This document shows, piece after piece, positions 1 through 6,914 of a stretch of 40,158 nucleotides of DNA; position 1 is the first letter of the stretch; every line of letters begins with the position of its first letter. The notes under the pieces are model-generated. The model did not search any database. It was not told the origin of the DNA and saw nothing but the letters and a program-made list of their open reading frames with translations. The position numbers and the translations under genes were made by a program. The stretch is from NCBI GenBank assembly GCA_947627255.1, contig CANQVI010000009.1:1-40158 (forward strand), given 5' to 3'. The stretch comes from an uncultured Clostridia bacterium. GTDB lineage: Bacteria; Bacillota; Clostridia; TANB77; CAG-465.

Positions 1-38
1 AATAAAAAAGAACTTACATATAGCAAGTTCTTTTATTT
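1..38 (-). terminator. Terminator of the LCP gene
   Basis: Arms AAAAGAACTT (6-15) and AAGTTCTTTT (25-34) form a perfect 10 bp stem just downstream of the stop codon. T-runs on both sides mean it could also stop transcription arriving from the left. Confidence 0.75.
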
Positions 39-39
39 T

Positions 40-993
40 TTATTCTTGAGTTGTATTACCAAAATAATATTTTTGGAAATCTTGTTTTGCTCTATCCATA
101 TCAAATCCCCAATAATATATTCCATCAATCATATTATCATATCCGTATTCTTCAGATGGTATTTGAACAGAATTAATATTTTTTAAATATAATTCTCTAT
201 CTCCAGCAAGTTTCATAAACATATCTTTATACATGTTCATATCCATATTAGTTGTTATATTTACTAATATTTGGTCGGATAAATCTAATATTTTATTTGG
301 ATCTTCTTTAGATAATTTTACCATTAAAGCTTCAAGAATTTGTCTTTGTCTTGATGCTCTTGTAAAATCATTTCCTATAGTTCTATTTCTTGAATGTACT
401 AATGCTTGTTTTCCATTTAATAATACCTTTCCAGCACTGGTAATTTTATCTTCGGCACCTACTCCACTATTTATATAGTTTACTTCATCTTGAGTAAGTG
501 ATACTTCAACACCACCAACTAAATCTATGCAATTTATTAAACCAGAAAAATCTATTGTCATATATTGTTTTAAATCTAATCCAAAATTTGAGTTAATTGT
601 TTTTAAACTTAACTGTTCTTGTCCATATGCATATGCATGATTTATCTTTGTCATTCCATAACCAGGTACATTTACGTATGTATCTCTTGGAATGCTAATG
701 AAGTTTACTGTTTTATCTAAATTATTAATTACAACAATTATAATAGTATCTGATCTACCAGCATACATATTATCTGTATCTCTTGTATCACTACCAAAGA
801 TAACAAACTTAGTAACACTTTCAACATTTACTTTAGAATAATCATTATTAACTTCTATTCCTAAATCTGTCTCATCTAAAGGTTTAAATGTCATTTTATT
901 AAATTTGCTTTTGATATAAAGGTAGCCAGATAATATTCCAAGTAAAATAACTAAAAGTATTATAACTATTACTATTAAAATTTTCTTTTTCAT
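40..993 (-). CDS. LytR-CpsA-Psr (LCP) family cell-wall glycopolymer ligase
   Basis: 317 residues. Members of this family transfer undecaprenyl-linked glycopolymers such as teichoic acid or capsule onto peptidoglycan at the outer membrane face. Residues about 4-25 form one N-terminal membrane anchor, and the rest is the extracellular LCP domain. It shows FGSDTRD, GRSDTIIIV, SIPRDTYV, the LVGGV region and the basic stretch NDFTRASRQRQ, which carries the lipid-phosphate-binding arginines. I start it at the ATG at 993 (MKKKILIV), which follows AAAGGAGAGAAG. A longer reading frame exists but lacks a ribosome binding site. The vanZ-like gene ends 50 bases upstream, so the two may be co-transcribed. 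The polymer transferred cannot be told from sequence. Confidence 0.9.
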   Translation of the reverse strand: MKKKILIVIVIILLVILLGILSGYLYIKSKFNKMTFKPLDETDLGIEVNNDYSKVNVESVTKFVIFGSDTRDTDNMYAGRSDTIIIVVINNLDKTVNFISIPRDTYVNVPGYGMTKINHAYAYGQEQLSLKTINSNFGLDLKQYMTIDFSGLINCIDLVGGVEVSLTQDEVNYINSGVGAEDKITSAGKVLLNGKQALVHSRNRTIGNDFTRASRQRQILEALMVKLSKEDPNKILDLSDQILVNITTNMDMNMYKDMFMKLAGDRELYLKNINSVQIPSEEYGYDNMIDGIYYWGFDMDRAKQDFQKYYFGNTTQE

Positions 994-1043
994 TCTTCTC
1001 TCCTTTTTCAATAGCTGAATTATATCATATTTTACATAACATT

Positions 1044-1514
1044 TCAACTTTTAAATTTTAAATAGCAAAAATTAATAAATTTATATACATATATTCCTGT
1101 TAAGACACCTAAAGAATCAATACACACATCAAAAATTCTACCTGCTCTTTCAGGTACAAAAACTTGATGTATCTCATCACTTACTGCATAAAGTATTCCT
1201 ATTAATAGTGCTTTCTTTACATTCTTCTTTTCTAAAGCATTATATATTAGAAATCCACCTATTGCATATATAGTATAATGTGCAAGTTTTCTTACAAATG
1301 GTTCAACTATATCAATTATATATTCAATTCTTTCTTGTGATAAACTTCTGTTAAAGAAAGTTATTATATTTCTTATAAAGCCTGAGCTAGTATCTGACGA
1401 ATCTTCTCCTGCTTGACTTGAAAATATAAATACTATTATCATCCATACTATAACAAAAGTTATTTTTACGTATTTTATCCAATTATCTTTTACATATTCT
1501 TTTAATTTTTTCAT
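1044..1514 (-). CDS. VanZ-like family membrane protein
   Basis: 156 residues with about four membrane spans. The VanZ-family signature SDEIHQVFVPERAGRIFDV is clear near residue 113, and the N-terminal SSQAG motif after the first span is also typical. VanZ gives low-level teicoplanin resistance in enterococci, but most chromosomal members have no known function and this one has no vancomycin-resistance neighbours. No Shine-Dalgarno sequence precedes the ATG. A TATAAT sits only 7 bases upstream of it, so the start may be leaderless or misplaced. Confidence 0.8.
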   Translation of the reverse strand: MKKLKEYVKDNWIKYVKITFVIVWMIIVFIFSSQAGEDSSDTSSGFIRNIITFFNRSLSQERIEYIIDIVEPFVRKLAHYTIYAIGGFLIYNALEKKNVKKALLIGILYAVSDEIHQVFVPERAGRIFDVCIDSLGVLTGIYVYKFINFCYLKFKS

Positions 1515-1541
1515 AATTGTTATTATACAATATGAGCAAAG

Positions 1542-1573
1542 AAAAAGAAAGTAAATTTACTTACTTTCTTTTT
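1542..1573 (-). terminator. Terminator of the 234-residue membrane protein gene
   Basis: Stem AAAAAGAAAGTAA (1542-1554) pairs with TTACTTTCTTTTT (1561-1573). The T-run falls on the minus-strand exit side. Confidence 0.75.
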
Positions 1574-1580
1574 AATCTTT

Positions 1581-2285
1581 TTATTCATAAAATTCTACGT
1601 TTGTTAGTTCGAATTTATAATTATCATCTTTTAAAGGGTATACAGTTAAACTTACTAATTTTTCTTGTCCAGGTTCTATATTTTCTACTTGTACACTACT
1701 TGATGTATTTCCCTCATTAAGTGTTGCACTCTTTAATACTTTGTTTGAATTGTTTTTTACAAATACTGTTAATGTTACCTGTTCCATTTTCTCATAATCT
1801 ACAACGTAATACGCACTAGCATATGCACTTTCATCATTATGTTCTATAGGTTTTATCTTATTTACATTTCCACCAATGCCTATTGCAAATAGAAGATATG
1901 CTAAAAAAGTAAAACTCAACATAAAGACTACCACGTATCCAAGAGGTTTTCCTATTTCTTCTACAAATTCAGCTCTTTTTCTATATTTGTCATAGCTCTT
2001 TCCGTACACTTCTTGGTTACCTTCATGCTCTTCATCAATATTTTTTTGCTTCTCTTTTTTCTCCTCTGAAGTGTAATTGGTGTTTTCAATAATATCCATA
2101 GACATTCTATCGTACTTGTTTCTGTCATTTCTTTTAAGCTGTAAGAAATAGTCTTTCTTTTTTTCTAAATACCACATTACCAGTACGTAAATTAGGAATC
2201 CTACACCTCCTATAAGTAATAAAATTGAAAAGAATGCATTTAATGCGCTCAATAACATGGTTGTATGAATTAGACTTTCGCTCAT
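1581..2285 (-). CDS. Membrane protein of unknown function, two transmembrane segments
   Basis: 234 residues, family not recognised. A first hydrophobic segment (about residues 10-40) is followed by a charged, Lys/Glu-rich cytoplasmic loop (about 42-110). A second span (about 115-142) precedes a C-terminal domain of about 90 residues. That domain has an alternating beta-like pattern (VTLTVFVKNNSNKVLKS, then PGQEKLVSLTVYP) resembling extracellular immunoglobulin-like or FxLYD-type domains. The gene has its own near-consensus promoter and terminator, so it is monocistronic. A GGAGGGC ribosome site precedes the ATG. Function unknown. Confidence 0.7.
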   Translation of the reverse strand: MSESLIHTTMLLSALNAFFSILLLIGGVGFLIYVLVMWYLEKKKDYFLQLKRNDRNKYDRMSMDIIENTNYTSEEKKEKQKNIDEEHEGNQEVYGKSYDKYRKRAEFVEEIGKPLGYVVVFMLSFTFLAYLLFAIGIGGNVNKIKPIEHNDESAYASAYYVVDYEKMEQVTLTVFVKNNSNKVLKSATLNEGNTSSSVQVENIEPGQEKLVSLTVYPLKDDNYKFELTNVEFYE

Positions 2286-2379
2286 TTAAAAGCCCTCCTT
2301 GTTTGGTATATGTAATTAGTTATTACATACTTCTTTAAATTTCTATTAAGAAATCCTACTCAAATTAAGAAGCACTTGT

Positions 2380-2408
2380 ATTATAGCACTGTTTTTGTCT
2401 TATGTCAA
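2380..2408 (-). promoter_or_regulatory. SigA-type promoter for the 234-residue membrane protein gene
   Basis: Perfect TTGACA (2403-2408), 17-base spacer and TATAAT (2380-2385). The expected 5' leader is about 88 bases and contains a hairpin (GTATGTAAT/ATTACATA) before the ribosome site. Confidence 0.85.
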
Positions 2409-2410
2409 CA

Positions 2411-2440
2411 AAAAAGAAGTGTAATTAAACACTTCTTTTT
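2411..2440 (-). terminator. Terminator of the 219-residue ferredoxin-like protein gene
   Basis: AAAAAGAAGTGT (2411-2422) pairs with ACACTTCTTTTT (2429-2440) around a 6-base loop, 8 bases after the stop codon. Confidence 0.8.
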
Positions 2441-2447
2441 AATATTG

Positions 2448-3107
2448 TTAAATTGATACATTTTGTGTTATCAAATCGAATGTTCTGATGTCATCTGTTT
2501 CGTTATATATTAGAACTCTTATTTCATCATTCTTTATTGATAATTCGTTTACCTTATTATCACAAATATATCTATAGATAAAGCGAATATTTGGATATTT
2601 CATTGCGATTTTTTCAATTAGCCTAATTGGTGCTAAATCATATGTATCAAATTCTATCCTATTCCCCTTTACTTTTACATTCATCGCATTGCTTCCTGTC
2701 CCCCAAGCTGCTTCTCTTATCATATATCCATTAAATATTGCTTTAGATCTAACTCTATCTAAAAAGGACTTGGCATCCTTTAGTATTTTCTCTTTTTTTA
2801 TTTTTGATTTGACACTATTTAATTGCTCAGGTGTTAATACCGTAAATTTATATGGTGTTTCTCTCGTTGTTCCAACAAAAGTACACATTTTAATAAATTG
2901 CTCTCTATTTACATTACTTTCTTCCATGTAAACATTTAAACAAGCACACATGTAGTCATTCATATCTAAGTCATCATTATCTTTGTCTAAAGGCTCAACT
3001 TTATTAAAGTCAAAGAGTGTTTTTCCTCCTCTAATTTCTTTAACTACCTTATCGACATCCTCAACTATTCCTTCTAGTTGTAATACGTTTTTGATTATAA
3101 TACTCAT
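2448..3107 (-). CDS. YubB/Api92-like ferredoxin-fold protein
   Basis: 219 residues. The N-terminal pattern LQLEGIVEDVDKVV followed by LFDFNKVEPLD, the central REAAWGTGSNA (Trp135-Gly-Thr), and IEFDTYDLAPIRLIEKIAMKYPNIRFIYRY match the layout I associate with YubB/Api92-like (DUF1281) proteins. In those, the usual motifs are 'NWGTKW' and 'F.TAW.PP...la..yP.l.f.Y'. Such proteins are usually found on plasmids, phages and other mobile elements, and their biochemical role is unknown. The gene has its own promoter and terminator. The two genes upstream look like more distant relatives. The family call is from memory of motif order, not from a search. Confidence 0.65.
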   Translation of the reverse strand: MSIIIKNVLQLEGIVEDVDKVVKEIRGGKTLFDFNKVEPLDKDNDDLDMNDYMCACLNVYMEESNVNREQFIKMCTFVGTTRETPYKFTVLTPEQLNSVKSKIKKEKILKDAKSFLDRVRSKAIFNGYMIREAAWGTGSNAMNVKVKGNRIEFDTYDLAPIRLIEKIAMKYPNIRFIYRYICDNKVNELSIKNDEIRVLIYNETDDIRTFDLITQNVSI

Positions 3108-3220
3108 TATTTATAATCCACCTTTCTTAATAATTTCTTAAGTACATTTAAAATGCCAACTAAAAATAAAAACTCACCTCCTAAATTATTAGTTGTGTTA
3201 TATTTTTTAAATGTTTTTAA

Positions 3221-3249
3221 ATTATATCATAGTTTTAAATTTATGTCAA
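3221..3249 (-). promoter_or_regulatory. SigA-type promoter for the 219-residue ferredoxin-like gene
   Basis: TTGACA (3244-3249), 17-base spacer, TATAAT (3221-3226). The roughly 107-base leader contains a GGAGGTGAG sequence far from any annotated start, and the 12-mer GGCATTTTAAAT that recurs in the leader of the gene at 3762-4202. Confidence 0.85.
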
Positions 3250-3263
3250 CTTTTACACAAAAT

Positions 3264-3298
3264 AAAAATCCCTGAAATATTTAATTTCAAGGATTTTT
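3264..3298 (-). terminator. Terminator of the tandem 146/143-residue gene pair
   Basis: Stem AAAAATCC-TGAAAT pairs with ATTTCA-GGATTTTT (one mismatch, 5-base loop), 7 bases after the stop codon. Confidence 0.75.
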
Positions 3299-3304
3299 TT
3301 ATAT

Positions 3305-3736
3305 TTACGCAAAGCACTTTGCTATAGAATATTTATTAGCATTGAACTCTGCACTTGTTTCCGTTTTAACTAAATAGCCATCTTTAAACACTTTTCTTAC
3401 TATTACAGCTCTTTTGTCGTCTCCTTCAACATATCTGCAATCAGCATCTAAAAATAGCTCTTTTGCTATATTTAAGATTTTATATTTAAATTTTTCATTA
3501 TTAAATATTAAAACATATTTATCTTTTTTATATTTTGCAAAAAAGACAACATCTTCTACTTTGTGTTTTGATACATTCCAGTTATTATTTACAAAACTTG
3601 TTGACATTTTGTCTGGAAACTGTACGGAAATCATAGTGATTCCTTTTTCGTTAATCTTTTTAATAAACTCCAATAATTCATCCTTTTCCCCTCTAATAAT
3701 AATTGAATTTCTCAATTTTTTTGATATTTTATTCAT
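3305..3736 (-). CDS. Tandem paralogue B, probably a divergent ferredoxin-fold protein
   Basis: 143 residues. It is a paralogue of the gene immediately upstream: both open with M-x-KIS-(K/R)-KLRN and close with (Y/F)SIAKC. The order of elements follows the YubB/Api92 layout in weakened form: LRNSIIIRG, then a helix, VQFPDKM, a W-containing segment NNWNVSKHK, FAKYKKDKYVLIFNNEKF, and a following helix. The diagnostic WGT residues are missing. A ribosome site (GAAAGGAGC) lies in the 25-base gap after paralogue A, so the two form one transcript. Function unknown. Confidence 0.65.
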   Translation of the reverse strand: MNKISKKLRNSIIIRGEKDELLEFIKKINEKGITMISVQFPDKMSTSFVNNNWNVSKHKVEDVVFFAKYKKDKYVLIFNNEKFKYKILNIAKELFLDADCRYVEGDDKRAVIVRKVFKDGYLVKTETSAEFNANKYSIAKCFA

Positions 3737-3761
3737 ATCAAAGCTCCTTTCATTTAATTAA

Positions 3762-4202
3762 TTAAACTAAACATTTAGCAATGCTAAACTCACATTTTGG
3801 AAAAGATAGCGATTCTGATGTTGAAATAGTATTACCCTCTATTATACTTTCTTTATTTATTACAAACATATCGCCTAGATTAATATAATAATTGTACTTA
3901 GCATTTAGGCTGTACTTTTCTATTAATCTTAATAATTCTTCTTCATAGAAAGAATTGTTAAAAGCAAAAATAAATCTACCATCAAAGTCTCTTGCACAAA
4001 TCACTATTTTATATAATTTAGATTTTTCTACTTTCCAATATTCTGAAATAAAGTCATTATTTAAGTCTTCAATATCTTCAGGACATGGTACATAAACTAT
4101 ATTTAACCATGTTTCTTTTAGCTCCTTTTCTAATACGTTCAACTTATATCTAGGTCCATCAACAATCAAAACATTTCTTAATTTTCTTGATATTTTACTC
4201 AT
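3762..4202 (-). CDS. Tandem paralogue A, probably a divergent ferredoxin-fold protein
   Basis: 146 residues, first gene of a two-gene transcript. It starts MSKISRKLRNVLIVDG and ends CEFSIAKCLV, matching paralogue B at both ends. The internal VPCPEDIEDL, SEYWKVEKSKLY and FIFAFNNSFYEEELLRLIEKY occupy the places where YubB/Api92-type proteins carry 'P.P', 'NWGTKW' and 'F.TAW.PP...la..yP'. I infer common ancestry with the 219-residue gene downstream, but the similarity is remote. The ribosome site AAGGAAAGGAG fits the chosen ATG. No catalytic residues are evident. Confidence 0.65.
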   Translation of the reverse strand: MSKISRKLRNVLIVDGPRYKLNVLEKELKETWLNIVYVPCPEDIEDLNNDFISEYWKVEKSKLYKIVICARDFDGRFIFAFNNSFYEEELLRLIEKYSLNAKYNYYINLGDMFVINKESIIEGNTISTSESLSFPKCEFSIAKCLV

Positions 4203-4293
4203 ATCAAAAACTCCTTTCCTTTTTAATATTTAATGAATTATTTATCACCTCACTTTATATTAATATTGTGCAAAATATTTAAAATGCCTTCTT

Positions 4294-4322
4294 ATTATAG
4301 CACAGGTTTTAATTTATGTCAA
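4294..4322 (-). promoter_or_regulatory. SigA-type promoter for the tandem paralogue pair
   Basis: TTGACA (4317-4322), 17-base spacer, TATAAT (4294-4299). The leader again contains GGCATTTTAAAT (4277-4288, minus strand). Confidence 0.85.
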
Positions 4323-4324
4323 CA

Positions 4325-4358
4325 AAAAAATAGAGATATTACTAAATACCTCTATTCT
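4325..4358 (-). terminator. Terminator of the CaCA exchanger gene
   Basis: AATAGAG (4329-4335) and CTCTATT (4350-4356) form the base of a hairpin whose upper part is interrupted. A T-run follows on the minus strand, and the -35 box of the next promoter directly abuts it. Confidence 0.65.
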
Positions 4359-4364
4359 TTTATA

Positions 4365-5312
4365 TTATCTACATAATATATATGCTGTATATACAACATA
4401 CATTGCCAACATACAAATTGCCTTTTTATTTCCTATTCTATTGTTCTTCTTTAACATTAAAAATACTAAAATACTAGATGCAAACATAAATATAATATCT
4501 GTATATGTTGTGAAATTTAGCGATAATGGTGATATGACACTAGTAATTCCTAATATAAATAGAATATTAAAAATATTAGAGCCAATTACATTTCCTATTG
4601 CTATATCTATTTCTCCTTTTTTTGTAGCAATAGCACTTGTTACAAGCTCAGGTAAACTTGTTCCTATAGCAACTATTGTAAGAGCTATTACATTTTCGCC
4701 TATTCCAATTATTTTAGCTATTTCTGTTGCTCCATTTACAACAAATTGACCTCCAATTACAATTCCTGCTATTCCTATTAATATGCAAAAAACATCTTTT
4801 ATTTTAAATTTTTGTTTTTCTTCTTTTTCGTTATTTTCTTTATTTCTTTTAACATCTGAAACAAGTGAAACTAAATATATTCCTAGAAAGCATAGTAATA
4901 TTAAACCATTAGTACGTGTTATATATCCTATAGTCTGATGTGTAAAGAAATATTCTGAAACTATTATAAATAAAACTAGGGCAGATAACAAATAATATGG
5001 AAAATCTCTTTTTCTTACCTCTTTTTTAGCTTTTAGCGACTTAAATAATCCACAAACTCCAAGTATCAATAATGAATTACAAATATTTGAACCAACTACA
5101 TTACCAATAGATATTTCATTACTTCCCTTTAATGCCGCTGTTATGCTAACCGCTGCCTCAGGTGCTGATGTACCAAAGGCCACTATTGTTAAACCAATAA
5201 TTAATGATGGTATTCCAAATACTTTTGCAATATTACTACTACCATCTACAAAAATATCTGCTCCTTTTACAAGTAATACTAATCCAATTACTAACATTAA
5301 AAAACTAATCAT
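4365..5312 (-). CDS. Na+/Ca2+ exchanger-type (CaCA superfamily) cation antiporter
   Basis: 315 residues, about ten membrane spans in two homologous halves. Both alpha repeats are visible: GLTIVAFGTSAPE.AVS near residue 43 with GNVVGSNICN, and ALTIVAIGTSLPELVTS near 208 with GNVIGSNIFN. The acidic Glu in each GTS-PE is the expected cation ligand. A hydrophilic Lys/Glu loop separates the halves. I start at ATG 5312 (MISFLML) after AAAAAGGAG. The upstream in-frame extension lies inside the riboswitch terminator and is not coding. The riboswitch suggests Mn2+ is exported, alone or with Ca2+, but the ion cannot be read from the protein. Confidence 0.9.
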   Translation of the reverse strand: MISFLMLVIGLVLLVKGADIFVDGSSNIAKVFGIPSLIIGLTIVAFGTSAPEAAVSITAALKGSNEISIGNVVGSNICNSLLILGVCGLFKSLKAKKEVRKRDFPYYLLSALVLFIIVSEYFFTHQTIGYITRTNGLILLCFLGIYLVSLVSDVKRNKENNEKEEKQKFKIKDVFCILIGIAGIVIGGQFVVNGATEIAKIIGIGENVIALTIVAIGTSLPELVTSAIATKKGEIDIAIGNVIGSNIFNILFILGITSVISPLSLNFTTYTDIIFMFASSILVFLMLKKNNRIGNKKAICMLAMYVVYTAYILCR

Positions 5313-5341
5313 AAAACTATCCACTCCTTTTTGAGAACAAA

Positions 5342-5470
5342 AAAAGACTCCATGCCTAAGCATAAAGTCTCGTTATATACTAATTAAAGTATATTATGCA
5401 GCGGCTAGAATATCCAGCGTGAAATGACGCCACATAACATTATTACTAAAGTAACTACTCCCTTTACCTC
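5342..5470 (-). ncRNA. Candidate yybP-ykoY manganese riboswitch
   Basis: On the minus strand the leader contains AAAGGGAGTAG, the hallmark 5' motif of this class, followed by a multi-helix region with GGCGTCATTTCACGC and TAGCCGC. It ends in an 11 bp terminator hairpin (5345-5355 with 5360-5370, loop 4) and a run of seven T. The arrangement, a metal-sensing leader before a CaCA transporter, is established for this class. The family binds Mn2+ and turns expression on by preventing termination. The class is identified by eye; a covariance-model search would settle it. Confidence 0.7.
5345..5370 (-). terminator. Regulatory terminator of the riboswitch expression platform
   Basis: AGACTTTATGC pairs with GCATGGAGTCT (two G-U pairs, TTAG loop), followed by TTTTTTT. 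It ends about 33 bases before the transporter start codon. Confidence 0.75.
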
Positions 5471-5474
5471 ACAT

Positions 5475-5503
5475 AATATAACATATGTGATAAAAATTGT
5501 CAA
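5475..5503 (-). promoter_or_regulatory. SigA-type promoter of the riboswitch/CaCA transcript
   Basis: TTGACA (5498-5503), 17-base spacer, TATATT (5475-5480). The -35 box lies 5 bases beyond the stop codon of the DUF1292 gene. Confidence 0.8.
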
Positions 5504-5507
5504 TATT

Positions 5508-5765
5508 CTATTCTTCTGAATCTACTTTTGCTATAAATTCATCAAAAACTTCATCTGCTATTTCATCATCTGTCACTTCAACATATTCAACCTCATCAGA
5601 ATCTGATGGAATCATTTTAAATATTACTACTTCATCTTCACTTCCCTCAGGTAAAAATACTGCATATTCACCATCATCACGTAAAATTACGTCTAATATT
5701 TCGTATTTTACTTTTTTGCCCTCACTATCTGTTAACTCAATAATATTTTCATTTTCTTTTTTCAT
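5508..5765 (-). CDS. DUF1292 family protein
   Basis: 85 residues, very acidic. The pattern ITE/ELTDSEGKKVKYEILDV, DDGEYAVFLPEG and an acidic C-terminal tail is typical of the DUF1292 family of small Bacillota proteins, whose function is unknown. In many clostridia a DUF1292 gene sits beside yrrK and alaS, which is not the case here. The gene has its own promoter and a strong AAGGAGAT ribosome site. No separate terminator was seen between its stop and the promoter of the riboswitch transcript. Confidence 0.8.
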   Translation of the reverse strand: MKKENENIIELTDSEGKKVKYEILDVILRDDGEYAVFLPEGSEDEVVIFKMIPSDSDEVEYVEVTDDEIADEVFDEFIAKVDSEE

Positions 5766-5832
5766 AATTTAAATCTCCTTTTATAATATTATATCCATAT
5801 AGCTTAATATTATTAATTTATATTACGATATA

Positions 5833-5861
5833 ATTATATTGCAATAAGCTATTTAGGTCAA
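5833..5861 (-). promoter_or_regulatory. Promoter of the DUF1292 gene
   Basis: TTGACC (5856-5861), 17-base spacer, TATAAT (5833-5838). Confidence 0.75.
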
Positions 5862-5871
5862 CTATATTATA

Positions 5872-5903
5872 AAACAAAAAAAAGATAGAATTATTCTATC
5901 TTT
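5872..5903 (-). terminator. Terminator overlapping the stop codon of the 224-residue gene
   Basis: AAAGATAGAA and TTCTATCTTT form a 10 bp stem whose 3-base loop (5891-5893) is the TAA stop codon itself. T-rich sequence follows. Confidence 0.8.
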
Positions 5904-6565
5904 CCTACAAATTCATCATTAAATTCATATATTTCATTTAAAATGTGAAATATTACTTCTTCTATGGATGAGTAATCTAATATGGCACCTTCTATTTCAA
6001 ACATCATTTCATATTTAGTAATAGTAACTGCTTGAAAATAGTTTTTATTTATTTTTGAATACTTACATCTATTTAAATTTTTCACATAGCCATGTTCACC
6101 CATATAGTTATATAATAATTCGCTTTTTATATTATCAGTATTAACACCAAAATACACTGTTGTACAAATTTCATTTAAAGCATTTGTAGCAAGATATTTT
6201 TTTACTTTTTGCATAACCATATTTACTTGCATAAAATAATATATTAAGTCTTTGAATGTATTTTCCGGGTTATTAAATTGAATTTTAACACAAACTTCTA
6301 TTGTTGGCATTATTTCTACTATTTTTCCAGTAGCTATTTCTTGTTTTACTCTTTCCGAGTAATAATATCCAATTAAGAAATTATTGTTTTTATTCTTTAG
6401 ATTGTTAATTTCATCAGAAAATCTATCCTTGTATTTTCTTAATATGTGTCCTTCAAATGTTATAATAAGTGGTCTGTTTTCACTTATTTTTATTTGACCT
6501 TGTGCATTAGAATATAATGATTTTTGATATTCATCGCTGATTTTTGATTTCTTGCTATTAAGCAT
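5891..6565 (-). CDS. Conserved-looking protein of unknown function (224 residues)
   Basis: Not recognised. It is a soluble, mixed alpha/beta protein with no signal peptide or membrane segment. An N-terminal basic stretch (LNSKKSKISDEY) precedes a segment LIITFEGHILRKYKDRF. A probable helical region follows (FKDLIYYFMQVNMVMQKVKKYL), and the C-terminus is acidic. It is transcribed alone, from a strong promoter, and ends at a terminator whose loop contains the stop codon. Ribosome site AAGGAGGAG before ATG 6565. The reading frame, signals and codon use make it a real gene. I cannot propose a role. Confidence 0.7.
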   Translation of the reverse strand: MLNSKKSKISDEYQKSLYSNAQGQIKISENRPLIITFEGHILRKYKDRFSDEINNLKNKNNNFLIGYYYSERVKQEIATGKIVEIMPTIEVCVKIQFNNPENTFKDLIYYFMQVNMVMQKVKKYLATNALNEICTTVYFGVNTDNIKSELLYNYMGEHGYVKNLNRCKYSKINKNYFQAVTITKYEMMFEIEGAILDYSSIEEVIFHILNEIYEFNDEFVGKIE

Positions 6566-6621
6566 TTTATCACTCCTCCTTATAATTATATAAAGTAAAA
6601 AAATAATTTTTTTACTGCACC

Positions 6622-6650
6622 ATTATAACATTATATTTAAATTATGTCAA
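6622..6650 (-). promoter_or_regulatory. SigA-type promoter of the 224-residue gene
   Basis: TTGACA (6645-6650), 17-base spacer, TATAAT (6622-6627). The leader of about 50 bases holds an A/T hairpin (GTAAAAAAA/TTTTTTTAC). Confidence 0.85.
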
Positions 6651-6672
6651 TTAAAGCAATTATATTTATAAC

Positions 6673-6709
6673 TAAAAAGAGCATTGAATTTTAATTTCAA
6701 TGCTCTTTA
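6673..6709 (-). terminator. Terminator of tRNA-Ser(GCU)
   Basis: AAAGAGCATTGAA and TTCAATGCTCTTT form a 13 bp perfect stem just after the tRNA CCA end. Confidence 0.85.
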
Positions 6710-6712
6710 CTA

Positions 6713-6802
6713 TGGCGGAGAGTGAGGGGCTCGAACCCTCGCGCCGCATACACGACCTAACAGTTTAGCAAACTGTCCCCTTCACCACTTGGGTAACTCT
6801 CC
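6713..6802 (-). tRNA. tRNA-Ser (anticodon GCU)
   Basis: 90 nt. The acceptor stem GGAGAGT/ACTCTCC, a T-arm with GGGTTCGAGCCC, the long class II variable arm (GTCGTGTATGCGGC) and an encoded CCA are all visible. The anticodon loop TTGCTAA gives GCU, reading AGC and AGU serine codons. It has its own promoter and terminator. Confidence 0.95.
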
Positions 6803-6824
6803 AAACTATTTTTGCTACCACTAC

Positions 6825-6853
6825 ATTATAACAACAAGAGTGCAATAAGTCAA
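6825..6853 (-). promoter_or_regulatory. Promoter of tRNA-Ser(GCU)
   Basis: TTGACT (6848-6853), 17-base spacer, TATAAT (6825-6830), about 23 bases upstream of the mature tRNA. Confidence 0.75.
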
Positions 6854-6872
6854 TCGTTTTCACATATTTTTT

Positions 6873-6906
6873 TAATAAAAAAAATATCAGCTTAAAAACT
6901 GATATT
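6873..6906 (-). terminator. Terminator of tRNA-Ser(UGA)
   Basis: AATATCAG (6883-6890) and CTGATATT (6899-6906) form a stem followed on the minus strand by a long T-run. Confidence 0.8.
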
Positions 6907-6914
6907 CTTTAAAG

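Noticed and set aside
3115-3195. Upstream leader peptide in the 219-residue gene's 5' region, after GGAGGTGAG
   Set aside because: The only canonical start (GTG) gives five codons. A longer frame (FLFLVGILNVLKKLLRKVDYK) has no ATG, GTG or TTG in position, so it is unproven.
5313-5363. Upstream extension of the CaCA transporter (MLRHGVFF...)
   Set aside because: It overlaps the riboswitch terminator hairpin and has no ribosome site, while MISFLML starts where the first membrane span begins.
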